Part shown: one piece after another, positions 53,105-62,588 of the stretch | Numbering within the stretch: the first letter of the stretch is position 1 | Layout of the letters: each line of letters opens with the position of its first letter | NCBI GenBank assembly: GCA_965284435.1 | Contig: OZ260083.1 | Location: forward strand, 1,364,001-1,428,000 | DNA length: 64,000 bases | Direction of reading: 5' to 3' | DNA from: CAIYZT01 sp947461435 | Lineage (GTDB): Bacteria; Pseudomonadota; Alphaproteobacteria; Rhodobacterales; Rhodobacteraceae | Position numbers and translations under genes: made by a program | Notes under the pieces: model-generated | The model's input: the letters and a program-made list of their open reading frames with translations, nothing else | Databases searched by the model: none | Told to the model about the DNA's origin: nothing

Positions 53105-54106
53105 ATGAACAGTTTAAGCACCAAACGGTTGACGTTGCGGCCAGTCGCGCAAAGTGACCGCGCCGCCGTCATCGCGGGTGTGGGCGATCTTGCCGTATCG
53201 CGGTGGCTTTCTGTCGTGCCCCATCCCTATACCGATGACCATTTTGATTACTTTCTTGCCGAAATTGCCAGCTCGGGCAATACGTTTGCCGTTGAAGATG
53301 CTGCGGGCTTTTGCGGGATCATGGATACAAGCAACGATGTGCTGGGGTATTGGATGGCCCCCGCCGCACAGGGGAAAGGCTATGCGACCGAGGCGGCGCG
53401 TCTTGCCCTTTCAGCCCGCTTTGCGCTGAAAGAAGATCCATGCAGCTCCGGATATTTTGCTGGCAACCAACGGTCTGCCAACGTTCTGACAAAGCTGGGT
53501 TTCGTGGAAACGGAGCGCGATGAGGTGCAGTGCCGGTCATTGGGCCAACGCCTCCCTCATGTAAACGTCACCGCAACCAAAGCTGATTTCATGGCCGCCC
53601 TGCCGATCGAGGCCCGCTCGGCCCGGCTGACATACCGCAGCCTTTATCCAACCGATGCGGCGGCGCTGCACGAGGTGGTGCGCCATTGGGACGTCACGCG
53701 GATGTTGGGCCCCGCATGGCCCTGGCCCGCCAATCCGGCCTTCACCGCAACCCGCGCCAAGGGATATTTGGGCACTGGCTTTGTCTGGGGTCTGTTTCTG
53801 AACGGCGGGTTGATCGGCACGGTCGGCGTGACGGAGGGAGAGCTCGGCTATTGTCTGCATCCCAACCACCATCGTCAGGGCTTCATGCGCGAGGCTTGCG
53901 AAACGGCGCTGACCTTGGCCTTTGGCAGCATGAACCTTCCGAACCTTCGTGCCAACATCTGGGCAGACAACGGCGCCTCTTTGGGCCTGCTGCGCAGTTT
54001 GGGGTTTCAGATCGTCGGCCAAAACATCGGCGCTTCCTTTGCGCGGCCCGAACCCGAACCCGGCTTTGATCTTGTGCTGGAAGCCGATGAATGGCGCGGC
54101 GCTTGA
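53105..54106 (+). CDS. Tandem GNAT-domain acetyltransferase
   Basis: A 333-residue protein with two GNAT domains fused head to tail. The first, residues 1-155, has LTLRPVAQSDRAAVIAG, YWMAPAAQGKGYATEAARLA and NQRSANVLTKLGF. The second, 165-333, has LTYRSLYPTDAAALHEV, YCLHPNHHRQGFMREACETA and WADNGASLGLLRSLGFQ. Both keep the acetyl-CoA loop. It follows the single-domain GNAT gene, preceded by AAGGGGGAAG. Substrates unknown. Confidence 0.85.
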   Translation: MNSLSTKRLTLRPVAQSDRAAVIAGVGDLAVSRWLSVVPHPYTDDHFDYFLAEIASSGNTFAVEDAAGFCGIMDTSNDVLGYWMAPAAQGKGYATEAARLALSARFALKEDPCSSGYFAGNQRSANVLTKLGFVETERDEVQCRSLGQRLPHVNVTATKADFMAALPIEARSARLTYRSLYPTDAAALHEVVRHWDVTRMLGPAWPWPANPAFTATRAKGYLGTGFVWGLFLNGGLIGTVGVTEGELGYCLHPNHHRQGFMREACETALTLAFGSMNLPNLRANIWADNGASLGLLRSLGFQIVGQNIGASFARPEPEPGFDLVLEADEWRGA

Positions 54107-54160
54107 GCCTGCGCTACCTTTGCTGTATCGCCCCACAATCCAACCTGAAAGCCTGACCCC

Positions 54161-55183
54161 ATGAAATTTCTTGATCTTGCCAAAGTCTACATCCGCTCGG
54201 GCGGCGGCGGGGCGGGATGCGTGTCGTTCCGGCGCGAAAAATTCGTTGAATTCGGCGGGCCGGATGGCGGCGATGGCGGCAACGGCGGCTCGGTTTGGGT
54301 CGAGGCCGTAGAGGGCCTCAACACGTTGATCGATTACCGCTATCAGCAGCATTTCTTTGCCAAATCCGGCCAGCCAGGCATGGGCAGTCAACGGACAGGC
54401 AAAACTGGTGACGACATCGTCATGAAGGTTCCCTTGGGCACCGAGATTATTGACGAAGACGAAGAGACGGTGATCTGCGATCTGGTAAATCCGGGCGACC
54501 GTGTGCTTTTGGCGCGCGGCGGCAATGGCGGCTGGGGCAATTTGCAGTTCAAATCCTCGACCAACCGGGCACCGGCACGGGCAAATTCGGGGCAAGAAGG
54601 GATCGAACGGACGATCTGGCTGCGGCTGAAACTGATTGCCGATGCCGGTCTGGTCGGTCTGCCCAACGCGGGCAAATCCACGTTTCTGGCCGCGGTCTCA
54701 AACGCGCGCCCCAAGATTGCCGATTATCCTTTCACCACGCTGGTCCCCAACCTTGGGGTGGTGGGCATCGACGGCAAGGAATTTGTGATGGCCGATATTC
54801 CCGGTCTGATCGAAGGCGCCAGCGAGGGGCGGGGCCTTGGCATTCAGTTTCTGGCCCATGTGGAACGTTGCAAGGTGCTGTTGCATCTGGTCGACGGCAC
54901 ATCGTCAACCATCACCAAAGACTACAAGACGATCGTGACCGAGCTTGAGGCCTATTCCGAGGTTCTGGGCGACAAGGTGCGGATCGTCGCGCTCAACAAG
55001 ACCGATGCGATGGATGCCAAACAGATTTCGGATCGGCGCCGCGCCTTGGAAAAGGCGAGCGGAGGGCCCGTGATGGTGATTTCGGGTGTATCGGGCAAGG
55101 GTCTGCAAGACACGCTGCGCGCGATTTACGCCGCGATTCTGGGTGAGGCCCCGGAAGTGGAGGCCGGCCCATGGCAGCCTTGA
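54161..55183 (+). CDS. obgE: Obg family GTPase (ribosome assembly / stress)
   Basis: A 340-residue Obg/CgtA. Glycine-rich Obg fold at residues 1-158 (SGGGGAGCVSFRREKF and GGPDGGDGGNGGSVW), then the G domain: G1 GLPNAGKST near 167, G3 DIPGLIEGA near 213, G4 NKTD near 283. It assists 50S assembly. It overlaps proB by 13 bases. The C-terminal acidic OCT domain is absent, normal for this group. Confidence 0.97.
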   Translation: MKFLDLAKVYIRSGGGGAGCVSFRREKFVEFGGPDGGDGGNGGSVWVEAVEGLNTLIDYRYQQHFFAKSGQPGMGSQRTGKTGDDIVMKVPLGTEIIDEDEETVICDLVNPGDRVLLARGGNGGWGNLQFKSSTNRAPARANSGQEGIERTIWLRLKLIADAGLVGLPNAGKSTFLAAVSNARPKIADYPFTTLVPNLGVVGIDGKEFVMADIPGLIEGASEGRGLGIQFLAHVERCKVLLHLVDGTSSTITKDYKTIVTELEAYSEVLGDKVRIVALNKTDAMDAKQISDRRRALEKASGGPVMVISGVSGKGLQDTLRAIYAAILGEAPEVEAGPWQP

Positions 55184-56298
55184 CCTCGCTGCAAGCCCCC
55201 GATATCCGCCACGCCAAACGTCTGGTCGTCAAGATTGGCTCGGCCTTGTTGGTAGACCGCGCGACAGGCTTGAAACAGGGCTGGCTTTCTGCCCTTGCCT
55301 TGGATGTGGCCGATGCAAAAAGGCGCGGGGCGGATGTGGTTCTTGTCTCATCCGGCTCCATCGCGCTGGGACGCAAGGTGTTGAACCTCGGCGATGGCGC
55401 GCTTACATTGGAACAGTCGCAGGCGGCCGCGGCGGTGGGCCAGATTCGTCTTGCCCGCGCCTATGAAGAGGTTCTTGCGCCGCATGGCATCACCACGGGC
55501 CAGGTTCTGGTGACGTTGGAAGACACCGAGGATCGGCGCAGATACCTCAACAGCCGCGCCACGATGGAAACATTGCTGGGGCTGGGGGTCGTGCCGATCG
55601 TCAATGAAAACGACACGGTCGCGACCGACGAGATTCGCTTTGGCGACAACGACCGTTTGGCGGCGCAGATCGCCGTGACTTGCGGCGCCGATCAGCTGAT
55701 CTTGCTCAGTGATGTCGATGGGTTTTATTCCGCCAATCCCAAGGAAGATCCAAGCGCGGTGCGGTTTGATCTGGTGGAAAAGATCACAGCGCAGATCGAG
55801 GCGATGGCCGGTGATCCGATTTCGGGCATGTCCAAAGGCGGCATGAAGACCAAGCTTTTGGCAGCCAAAACGGCGGTGGCCGGGGGCTGCGCGATGGCGA
55901 TCATGGAAGGGTCGGTCCTGCGCCCGCTCACAGCGCTGGCCGAAGGGGCGAACCGGACGTGGTTCGTGGCCCACAGCGACCCCCAACAGGCCCGCAAGCG
56001 CTGGATCAACGCGATGAAACCGCGCGGAGAGCTGCGGCTGGACGCGGGCGCTGTAACGGCATTAAGGGTGGGAAAATCGTTGCTCCCCGCCGGGGTAACG
56101 TCGATTGCCGGTACGTTTGGCCGCGGTGATCCCGTGGCCATTCTGGATCCTGCCGGGCTGGTGCTGGGCAAGGGTCTGGTGCGCTATACCGCCGCCGAAG
56201 CCAAGGCGATTGCCGGGCATCGGTCCGGCGAGATCGAGAGAATTCTGGGCTATCAGGGCCGCGCGGCTTTGGTGCACCGCGACGACATGGTTCTGTAG
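55171..56298 (+). CDS. proB: Glutamate 5-kinase
   Basis: A 375-residue ProB. The kinase domain has RLVVKIGSALLV near residue 13, VSSGSIALG near 55 and SDVDGFYSANP near 180; the C-terminal PUA domain has VGKSLLPAGVTSIAGTFGRG. It makes glutamate 5-phosphate, the first step of proline synthesis, inhibited by proline in the family. It starts inside the 3' end of obgE. proA, its usual neighbour, is displaced by about 1.8 kb. Confidence 0.96.
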   Translation: MAALTSLQAPDIRHAKRLVVKIGSALLVDRATGLKQGWLSALALDVADAKRRGADVVLVSSGSIALGRKVLNLGDGALTLEQSQAAAAVGQIRLARAYEEVLAPHGITTGQVLVTLEDTEDRRRYLNSRATMETLLGLGVVPIVNENDTVATDEIRFGDNDRLAAQIAVTCGADQLILLSDVDGFYSANPKEDPSAVRFDLVEKITAQIEAMAGDPISGMSKGGMKTKLLAAKTAVAGGCAMAIMEGSVLRPLTALAEGANRTWFVAHSDPQQARKRWINAMKPRGELRLDAGAVTALRVGKSLLPAGVTSIAGTFGRGDPVAILDPAGLVLGKGLVRYTAAEAKAIAGHRSGEIERILGYQGRAALVHRDDMVL

Positions 56299-56300
56299 GT

Positions 56301-56326
56301 CCAGCCGCCGTTTCGGCAGCGGCTGG
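56301..56326. terminator. Stem-loop between convergent proB and lectin-like gene
   Basis: CCAGCCGC pairs with GCGGCTGG around a 10-base loop just after the proB stop. No T-tract on either side. It could act in both directions. Confidence 0.45.
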
Positions 56327-56337
56327 ATCAGGCGCGG

Positions 56338-57867
56338 TCAGTTTCCGAAGATGACAACCTGTCCGCGCGAGGCGACAAAGACCTGACCGTTGATGATCGC
56401 CTTGATCGAGGCAACGCCGGCCGGAATCGTATAGCGATAGGGTTTGTCGGTCCCGACGGAAAACTGCCCGCCGGGCAGAGTTGCCCACATCAGGCCGTCG
56501 TCGGTCTTGTAAACGCTGACCGGCATGCCCAGTTGTCCGCCGTTTCGAAACTCGACCGTGTCATCCACCGTGATCGTGATCTGATCTCCCGGACTGGCCA
56601 GCCCAAGAAACCGGTCATTCGCGGTGACGCGCGCCTGCGATAGCATCTGGTGAAACACCCAAGTACCAGACGATCCAGACGGCACGGTAAACTCGCTTGC
56701 GGGCAGGGGCAGGATCATCGCGGTATCACCAGGATTATAGACCCGCACCACCTGATCGCCGGGCGTGGTGTTGGTGATGTGGAAACTACGCTCGGCTGTC
56801 GTGGTGGCAGGGTCCGGATTGGGCACCACGGGCGGCATGACAAAGCCGTAACTTTGGCTGAAAAACGCCCAGACTTGGTGTTGGCGCGCGTTCTGGGCCG
56901 TGGCAGTTTCCCACATCTCGGTCGTCTGGCGGGGGTTGCCCAGATTCAGATTGATGCGAACATTGTTGTCACCGGGAAAGTTCGGATCATAGACCAGAAT
57001 GGAAAGATCATTCACATCAAGATCATAGCCGTAGGCCAGTACTTGGTGATTGTGCCCCATCTTCCCCAGATCACGATCCTTGACCAAGATCAGCGCCAGG
57101 GGCATTGGCATGCCCCCATCCAGCCCGGCGCGGATTTTTGGCCATTCTTCAACAATGGTTACAAAGGCGCGGCCATGTGGGGCAAGGCCAATATCACTCA
57201 TAAAGGTTTCATGATCGGGCAGGTCTGGGTTCATCAGCGCGGCATACCGGGCAGGGCCGACGGGCAGTTCGAAACTGTCGAACAGCCGACGAACCATGAA
57301 GTCGAACAGGACCCCAGCCGAAGGGCTGTCTCTGCGCGTGGGTGGGCGTTGGCCCGCAGCAAAGAAATCCCGCGCGGCAAAGACCATGCCGCCGCACAGG
57401 CCATTGGCGGCATCGCCGATGGCTACGTTCAGACCCAGCAGGTTGATCTGAATATCCGGTGCATGGTCAAAAGCGTTCTGAAACTGAAACCCGTTGGTCC
57501 CGGGCTGAAACCCCGCCACCCGCATCATCGTGATATTGGTGCCCGTCGCCCATAGCGGCGTGCCATCGGGCGCATAAATCACCAGATTTCCGTCGTCTTG
57601 CAAGACCAGAACTGCCCCCGGATGCTGATCGGTTCCCGATGCCCAGACTGGCCCGTTCGCATCATACATCACCAGATTGCCGTCATCTTGCATGACGATG
57701 TCACCAATCGCCCGGCCGTCGGTGCCGGTGGCCCATTTTGGCGTACCATCGCGGCGATAAATGACAAAGTTGCCGTCAGTCTGCATTGAGGCGCGGTGCT
57801 GCCCATTGGGCGAGGTCAGGTCACTGCCCGCAGGCAGCGTTTCATTGATGGAAAGCCGGTCGGGCAT
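56338..57867 (-). CDS. B-lectin domain fused to cysteine-protease-like domain
   Basis: A 509-residue protein. Residues 1-112 carry three copies of the bulb-lectin mannose-binding motif QxDxNxVxY, reading MQTDGNFVIY, MQDDGNLVMY and LQDDGNLVIY. Residues ~115-345 are compatible with a papain- or C39-like fold: Cys158 in NGLCGGMVFAARD, His274 in GHNHQVLAYGYD and Asp294/Asn296 in VYDPNFPGD. Residues ~350-509 look like a beta-rich domain. There is no signal peptide. It is on the opposite strand between proB and proA. The protease role is inferred from residue spacing only. Confidence 0.72.
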   Translation of the reverse strand: MPDRLSINETLPAGSDLTSPNGQHRASMQTDGNFVIYRRDGTPKWATGTDGRAIGDIVMQDDGNLVMYDANGPVWASGTDQHPGAVLVLQDDGNLVIYAPDGTPLWATGTNITMMRVAGFQPGTNGFQFQNAFDHAPDIQINLLGLNVAIGDAANGLCGGMVFAARDFFAAGQRPPTRRDSPSAGVLFDFMVRRLFDSFELPVGPARYAALMNPDLPDHETFMSDIGLAPHGRAFVTIVEEWPKIRAGLDGGMPMPLALILVKDRDLGKMGHNHQVLAYGYDLDVNDLSILVYDPNFPGDNNVRINLNLGNPRQTTEMWETATAQNARQHQVWAFFSQSYGFVMPPVVPNPDPATTTAERSFHITNTTPGDQVVRVYNPGDTAMILPLPASEFTVPSGSSGTWVFHQMLSQARVTANDRFLGLASPGDQITITVDDTVEFRNGGQLGMPVSVYKTDDGLMWATLPGGQFSVGTDKPYRYTIPAGVASIKAIINGQVFVASRGQVVIFGN

Positions 57868-58067
57868 TGCAATCTCCTGATGTCATGGATCTTTAGGAAA
57901 AAAGATTGGAAAAAATGAATCAAAAATACACGTAAAAGGAGAATAGCCCAAACTTTTGCAACTTTGAAAAGATCAGGTGCCGAGCGTGAGCGTCTTGTCG
58001 CCGGGCAATGGGATATTGCGCAACACGCCGGAATGCGCTTTGTGCGAGGCAGGACAGGAGAGCCACC

Positions 58068-59324
58068 ATGGACGGACATTCTACCGACCTGATGACCCAG
58101 ATCGGCACCAAGGCCCGCGCCGCGGCTGCGCAATTGGCCTATGCCAGCGCCGAGCGCAAGGCAGCGGCGCTGTTAAGCGCGGCCCATGCCGTCTGGGCGC
58201 GGCGTGACGAAATTCTGGACGCCAATATCATGGACTTGGCCTATGGCACCGAAAAGGGCCTGTCCCCGGCCATGATGGACCGCTTGATGCTGAATGAAAC
58301 GCGGCTGCGCGGCATTGTCGATGCCCTGCGTGCCGTGGCCGAACAGCGTGATCCCGTCGGCCGCGTTCTGGCGGAATGGGACAGGCCGAATGGGCTGCAT
58401 ATTCAGCGGGTGGCGACCCCCTTGGGCGTCATCGGGGTGATCTACGAAAGTCGGCCCAATGTCACGGCCGATGCCGGGGCCCTGTGTCTGAAATCAGGCA
58501 ATGCGGTGATTCTGCGCGGCGGATCGGAAAGCTTTGAATCCTCCTCCGTCATCCACGACTGCATGGTGCAGGGCCTGCGAGAGGCCAACCTGCCCGAGGC
58601 CGCCATTCAACTGATCCCGACGCGTGACCGACAGATGGTCAGCGCCATGCTGACCGCCACCAGCTATATCGATGTCATCGTTCCAAGGGGCGGCAAGGGT
58701 CTTGTCGGATTGGTGCAGGCCGAGGCGCGGGTGCCCGTTTTCGCCCACCTAGAGGGGATCTGCCACGTCTACGCCGACCGGGATGCCGATCTTGAAAAGG
58801 CGCGCCGCGTGGTCTTGAACGCCAAGACACGGCGCACCGGGATCTGCGGGGCGGCGGAATGCCTGCTGATCGACTGGCAGTTCTATACCAAACATGGGGC
58901 GGTCCTGATCGAAGATCTGATGCGGGCGGGGGTCGAGGTGCGCTGCGAGGGCGAGCTGTTGAAAATTCCCGGAACGGTTCAGGCCGCACCGGATGATTTT
59001 GGCCGCGAATTCATGGACATGATCATAGCCGCGCGCCTTGTGGACGGCGTGGATGCGGCCATTGCCCATATCAAGACCTATGGATCGAACCATACCGAGG
59101 CGATCCTGACGGAAAATGACGCCACAGCGGCCCGATTCTTTGAACGGCTGGACAGCGCGATCTTGATGCGCAACGCCTCCACCCAGTTTGCAGACGGGGG
59201 CGAGTTTGGTATGGGCGGCGAAATTGGCATTGCCACGGGCAAGTTGCACGCGCGCGGTCCCGTCGGGGCCGAGCAACTGTGCAGTTTCAAATATCTGGTC
59301 ACCGGAGACGGAACAATCCGCTGA
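58068..59324 (+). CDS. proA: Gamma-glutamyl phosphate reductase (glutamate-5-semialdehyde dehydrogenase)
   Basis: A 418-residue ProA. GVIGVIYESRPNVTADAGAL is near residue 118, the catalytic Cys lies in RTGICGAAECLLID near 260, and the C-terminal FADGGEFGMGGEIGI is intact. ATG 58068 follows AGGAGAG; the upstream in-frame codon at 58008 is not used. It reduces glutamate 5-phosphate with NADPH. Since the lectin gene separates it from proB, it now needs its own promoter, probably in 57870-58060. Confidence 0.95.
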   Translation: MDGHSTDLMTQIGTKARAAAAQLAYASAERKAAALLSAAHAVWARRDEILDANIMDLAYGTEKGLSPAMMDRLMLNETRLRGIVDALRAVAEQRDPVGRVLAEWDRPNGLHIQRVATPLGVIGVIYESRPNVTADAGALCLKSGNAVILRGGSESFESSSVIHDCMVQGLREANLPEAAIQLIPTRDRQMVSAMLTATSYIDVIVPRGGKGLVGLVQAEARVPVFAHLEGICHVYADRDADLEKARRVVLNAKTRRTGICGAAECLLIDWQFYTKHGAVLIEDLMRAGVEVRCEGELLKIPGTVQAAPDDFGREFMDMIIAARLVDGVDAAIAHIKTYGSNHTEAILTENDATAARFFERLDSAILMRNASTQFADGGEFGMGGEIGIATGKLHARGPVGAEQLCSFKYLVTGDGTIR

Positions 59325-59327
59325 CCC

Positions 59328-59921
59328 TTAGAAGGTAAATTGAACCTGCGTTTCGGTGATGTCGGTGGTCAGTCGGCGATGCTGGCGCGCCAGTTCTTCG
59401 GCGATCAGGGCGAATTGTACATGGGCCGGGCCCAGATCGGCGCTGTGTCCTTCTGTCAGCACGCCCCAAATCGCGGGATCGATCTTGAGCCGTTCTGCCG
59501 AACCCGTCAGGGTCCAGCGATCCTCGCCCTGAACAAGGGTGATCGCCCCCCCAAAGGGCATCGCGGTTTCAAGGCACAAAACCAGCAACAACGCCAATTT
59601 CACAGAAGATCGGGGCATCTTGGCTTGAACGGTCAGCTCAATGCGCAGCCTTGTCCCGCGGGTCGTATCCGACAGAATTTGCTCCACTTCCGTGCGCGCG
59701 ATCTGGCTTTCGCCCGCAGAGGCACCAAAGGCGAGCCGGAAGAACCGGATCTTGGCATTGGCATGCGCGACACTTTCTGAAATCAGCGCCAATTCCGGGC
59801 TGCTTTGGGCTCCGTCCATCAGCATCAATTCAACCCCATTGCCGATGGCGCCGATCGGACTGATAAGATCATGGCAGATGCGCGACCCGATCAGGGCCGT
59901 GAGATCAAGTTTTTCGGACAT
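59328..59921 (-). CDS. chpT: Histidine phosphotransferase ChpT-like
   Basis: A 197-residue protein starting MSEKLDLTALIGSRICHDLI. The H-box CHDLISPIGAIGNGVELM at residues 17-34 carries the phosphorylated His, and the rest resembles a degenerate histidine-kinase ATPase fold lacking N and G boxes. In alphaproteobacteria ChpT passes phosphate from CckA to CtrA. AAAGGATTC precedes ATG 59921; the longer frame is not supported. Converges with proA with a 3-base gap and diverges from the DUF3553 gene. Confidence 0.88.
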   Translation of the reverse strand: MSEKLDLTALIGSRICHDLISPIGAIGNGVELMLMDGAQSSPELALISESVAHANAKIRFFRLAFGASAGESQIARTEVEQILSDTTRGTRLRIELTVQAKMPRSSVKLALLLVLCLETAMPFGGAITLVQGEDRWTLTGSAERLKIDPAIWGVLTEGHSADLGPAHVQFALIAEELARQHRRLTTDITETQVQFTF

Positions 59922-59959
59922 GGGAGAATCCTTTGGGGCAGGGCGGTGACGGCAATTGG

Positions 59960-60127
59960 ATGCGGCTGGAACCGGGGATGCTGGTGCGCCACCCCGACCG
60001 GGCCGATTGGGGCCTGGGGCAGGTGCAATCGGCAATCGGATCACGGATCACAGTCAATTTCGAACATGGCGGCAAGGTTGTCATCAATCTGGCTAACGTG
60101 GTTTTGGTTCCGGTCTTCAACCCCTAG
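59960..60127 (+). CDS. DUF3553 domain-containing small protein
   Basis: A 55-residue protein: MRLEPGMLVRHPDRADWG, then LGQVQS and VNFEHGGKVVI. The same sequence occurs in many alphaproteobacteria as a stand-alone DUF3553 protein or as the tail of a UvrD-like helicase. The start may instead be TTG at 59933. Function unknown. It is beside chpT, divergently. Confidence 0.82.
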   Translation: MRLEPGMLVRHPDRADWGLGQVQSAIGSRITVNFEHGGKVVINLANVVLVPVFNP

Positions 60128-60302
60128 GGGCGTAGCGGGGCCAATAGGGCCAAGATTGCGGCGTTTTGCAACCCTTGATTGCCGCGCCCGCACCCGGCCT
60201 CCCCCATCGCCTTTGCCGCGATTGCAAAAGGATCCCGGGTTGCCTAAGACCAAGGAAGGCCCATCTTCAGGGTCGTTTAGGGGAAGCAGGCGATTGTCCG
60301 TG

Positions 60303-61088
60303 ATGATCACCGAAGAGACGGGTCTCACTCTGCGCTTGGCGCGCGATGCACAGGATTTGGCGTCGGCGCAGCGCCTGCGGTATCAGGTCTTCGTCGAAGA
60401 ACTGGGGGCAACCGGCTCCATGGTGGATCATGCGGCCCGCTTGGAACGCGATGCCTTTGACGACGTCTTTGAACATCTGTTGCTGATCGACGAGGCGCGC
60501 GCCGCCGCGGGGCAGGATCATGTCGTGGGGGTCTACCGATTGATGACCTCTGAACGGATGGCGCTGGCGGGGCGGTATTATTCCGAAGACGAATTTGACT
60601 TGGGCCCGCTGAAAGCCTCGGGTCGCAAGCTGGTGGAACTGGGGCGCTCTTGTGTGCATCCCGACTATCGGGGCGGCGCGGCGATGTTGCTTCTGTGGAA
60701 CGGCCTTGCCGATTTCGTGCTGGAGCGCGGCATCGAGGTGATGTTCGGCGCGGCGTCGTTCCACGGCACCGATCCGGCCCCCTTGGCGCAGGCGTTGACC
60801 TATCTGCACCATCATCATCTGGCACCTCCCTCGCTGCGCGTGCGCGCCAAAGGCCAGCACCGCCAAGAGATGGCCCTGCTGGACCCGCAAAGCGTGACCC
60901 GGGCGGCGGCGATGGCGCAGGTCCCGGCCCTGATCAAGGCCTATCTGCGCCTCGGCGGGTTCGTGGGCGATGGGGCCTTCATCGACGGGGCCTTCAACAC
61001 GATTGATGTCTGCCTTGTCATGGACACCGAAAAGATGAGCGCCCGGCACCGCGACTTCTACGTTCGCCGCAACGGACGCGACACATGA
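60303..61088 (+). CDS. olsB: Ornithine-acyl-ACP N-acyltransferase (OlsB-like)
   Basis: A 261-residue GNAT-fold acyltransferase: RLRYQVFVEELGATGSMVDH near residue 24, FDHLLLIDE-like start, VELGRSCVHPDYRGG near 106 and a FHGTDP segment near 148. It forms lyso-ornithine lipid from ornithine and 3-hydroxyacyl-ACP. The open frame extends far upstream, but MITEETGLTLRLARD at 60303 matches the family start. It overlaps olsA by 4 bases. Confidence 0.9.
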   Translation: MITEETGLTLRLARDAQDLASAQRLRYQVFVEELGATGSMVDHAARLERDAFDDVFEHLLLIDEARAAAGQDHVVGVYRLMTSERMALAGRYYSEDEFDLGPLKASGRKLVELGRSCVHPDYRGGAAMLLLWNGLADFVLERGIEVMFGAASFHGTDPAPLAQALTYLHHHHLAPPSLRVRAKGQHRQEMALLDPQSVTRAAAMAQVPALIKAYLRLGGFVGDGAFIDGAFNTIDVCLVMDTEKMSARHRDFYVRRNGRDT

Positions 61089-61933
61089 GCGATTGGAAGG
61101 ATGCCGAACTTCCGCCCCAACCCATGGGGCCGGGCGGATGGCTGCGTGTCTTGGTCCGCGGTCTGGTTCTGGGCACGGTCACCTTTGGCGGCTTGGGCGT
61201 TTTGCTGCTGATCCGGCTGATCGAGGCTCCCGTCTTCGCCCCCCGCCGCCCGATCACCGCCCTAATCACCCAAGGCGTGTGCCGCGCGGCCTTTCCGATC
61301 TTGGGCCTCAGGCTCACCGTCACCGGCACCCCCATGCGCCACCGCGGCGCCGTCGTGGCCAATCATTCGTCCTGGCTTGACATCTTTTCCTTGAATGCCG
61401 CGCAACGGGTCTATTTTGTGTCAAAATCCGAAGTGGCAGCATGGCCCGGCATCGGATGGCTGGCCCGGGCAACAGGCACTGTTTTCATTGCCCGCAAAGG
61501 CCATCAGGCGAAACGCCAACAACAGATGTTCGAAGACCGGCTGCGCATGGGCCACCGGCTTTTGTTCTTTCCCGAAGGAACCTCTACCGACGCGACCCGC
61601 GTGCTGCCCTTCAAATCCACCCTGTTTGAGGCGTTTTACACCCATGGTCTGGATCAGATCCTGCATATCCAGCCGGTCACTGTGGTCTATCATGCGCCCA
61701 AGGGCCAGGATGCGCGGTTTTATGGCTGGTGGGGCGAAATGGATTTCGCGCCGCACCTTTTGATGACGCTGGCCGCGCGGCGTCAGGGCGCGGTCGAGGT
61801 GATCTTTCATCCCGAACTGGCTGTCGATCAATTTGCCGATCGAAAGGCACTGGCGGCGCGCTGCGAGCAGATCATCCGCGGCGCCCATCCTTTGGCCCGT
61901 CTGACCGATCAGATGCATTCTGCCAACGCCTGA
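61085..61933 (+). CDS. olsA: Lyso-ornithine lipid acyltransferase (PlsC family, OlsA-like)
   Basis: A 282-residue membrane-bound PlsC-type acyltransferase. A hydrophobic N-terminal segment is at residues 20-50, the H-x4-D motif NHSSWLD near 95, FPEGTS near 162 and a C-terminal VTVVYHAPKG. It adds the second acyl chain in ornithine-lipid synthesis. Coupled to olsB by an ATGA overlap. Confidence 0.92.
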   Translation: MSDWKDAELPPQPMGPGGWLRVLVRGLVLGTVTFGGLGVLLLIRLIEAPVFAPRRPITALITQGVCRAAFPILGLRLTVTGTPMRHRGAVVANHSSWLDIFSLNAAQRVYFVSKSEVAAWPGIGWLARATGTVFIARKGHQAKRQQQMFEDRLRMGHRLLFFPEGTSTDATRVLPFKSTLFEAFYTHGLDQILHIQPVTVVYHAPKGQDARFYGWWGEMDFAPHLLMTLAARRQGAVEVIFHPELAVDQFADRKALAARCEQIIRGAHPLARLTDQMHSANA

Positions 61934-61967
61934 CAGCCGGGCACAAAACCACCCTGCGCGGTGCGCG

Positions 61968-62588
61968 TTACACGATGGGCGCGATCAGGGTCTTCAGCGC
62001 GGCAACGCAGTCGTCCGCAGACCAGATTTCCTCGCCGATGCCAAAGAAATCGGTGACAGGGCCGAATTTCGCCACCAGCTCCTGGGTCAGGGCACCTTCG
62101 GCGATACAGGGCACTTCGATTACCTCGCTCCACCATTCGAACAGATCAAACTCGGCGGTTTCGCCCTTGCCCAGATGGCTTTGCCCGATGGGACCAAAGG
62201 CGGCGTAATCGGCACCGGCTTCGCCCGCACTCATTCCCTCGTGCCGGGTGACACCGCAATAGGCCCCAACGATGGCATCGCTGCCCAGATTTTTGCGGAC
62301 CGTCCGCACCGATCGTGCCCCATCTGTCAGATGCACGCCGTCCAGCCCCAGCCGTTCCACCATCAACACGTGGTTTTCAATCACGATGGCCACGTCGCGC
62401 TGATGGGCAACCAGACGGGCCGCATCGGCCGCACGCAGAATCGTGTCTTCGTCGCGGCTGGCCAGCGCAAGCCGCACGCAGGCAATGTCCACCGCATCCA
62501 GAACGGCGGCCAACCGATCCGGGAAAACCTCCAGATCAAAGGCGGGCGGGGTGATCAGCGTGATCTGGGGGCGTTCGTCTTGCGACAT
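61968..62588 (-). CDS. ThiE/TenI-like thiamine phosphate synthase family protein
   Basis: A 206-residue TIM barrel. AIVIENHVLMVERLGLDGVH near residue 69, GAYCGVTRHEGMSAGEAGAD near 108 and YAAFGPIG are family signatures. Only part of the thiamine-pyrophosphate-binding pattern of true ThiE is visible, so a TenI-like role is possible. No other thiamine gene is nearby. Diverges from trmJ. Confidence 0.8.
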   Translation of the reverse strand: MSQDERPQITLITPPAFDLEVFPDRLAAVLDAVDIACVRLALASRDEDTILRAADAARLVAHQRDVAIVIENHVLMVERLGLDGVHLTDGARSVRTVRKNLGSDAIVGAYCGVTRHEGMSAGEAGADYAAFGPIGQSHLGKGETAEFDLFEWWSEVIEVPCIAEGALTQELVAKFGPVTDFFGIGEEIWSADDCVAALKTLIAPIV

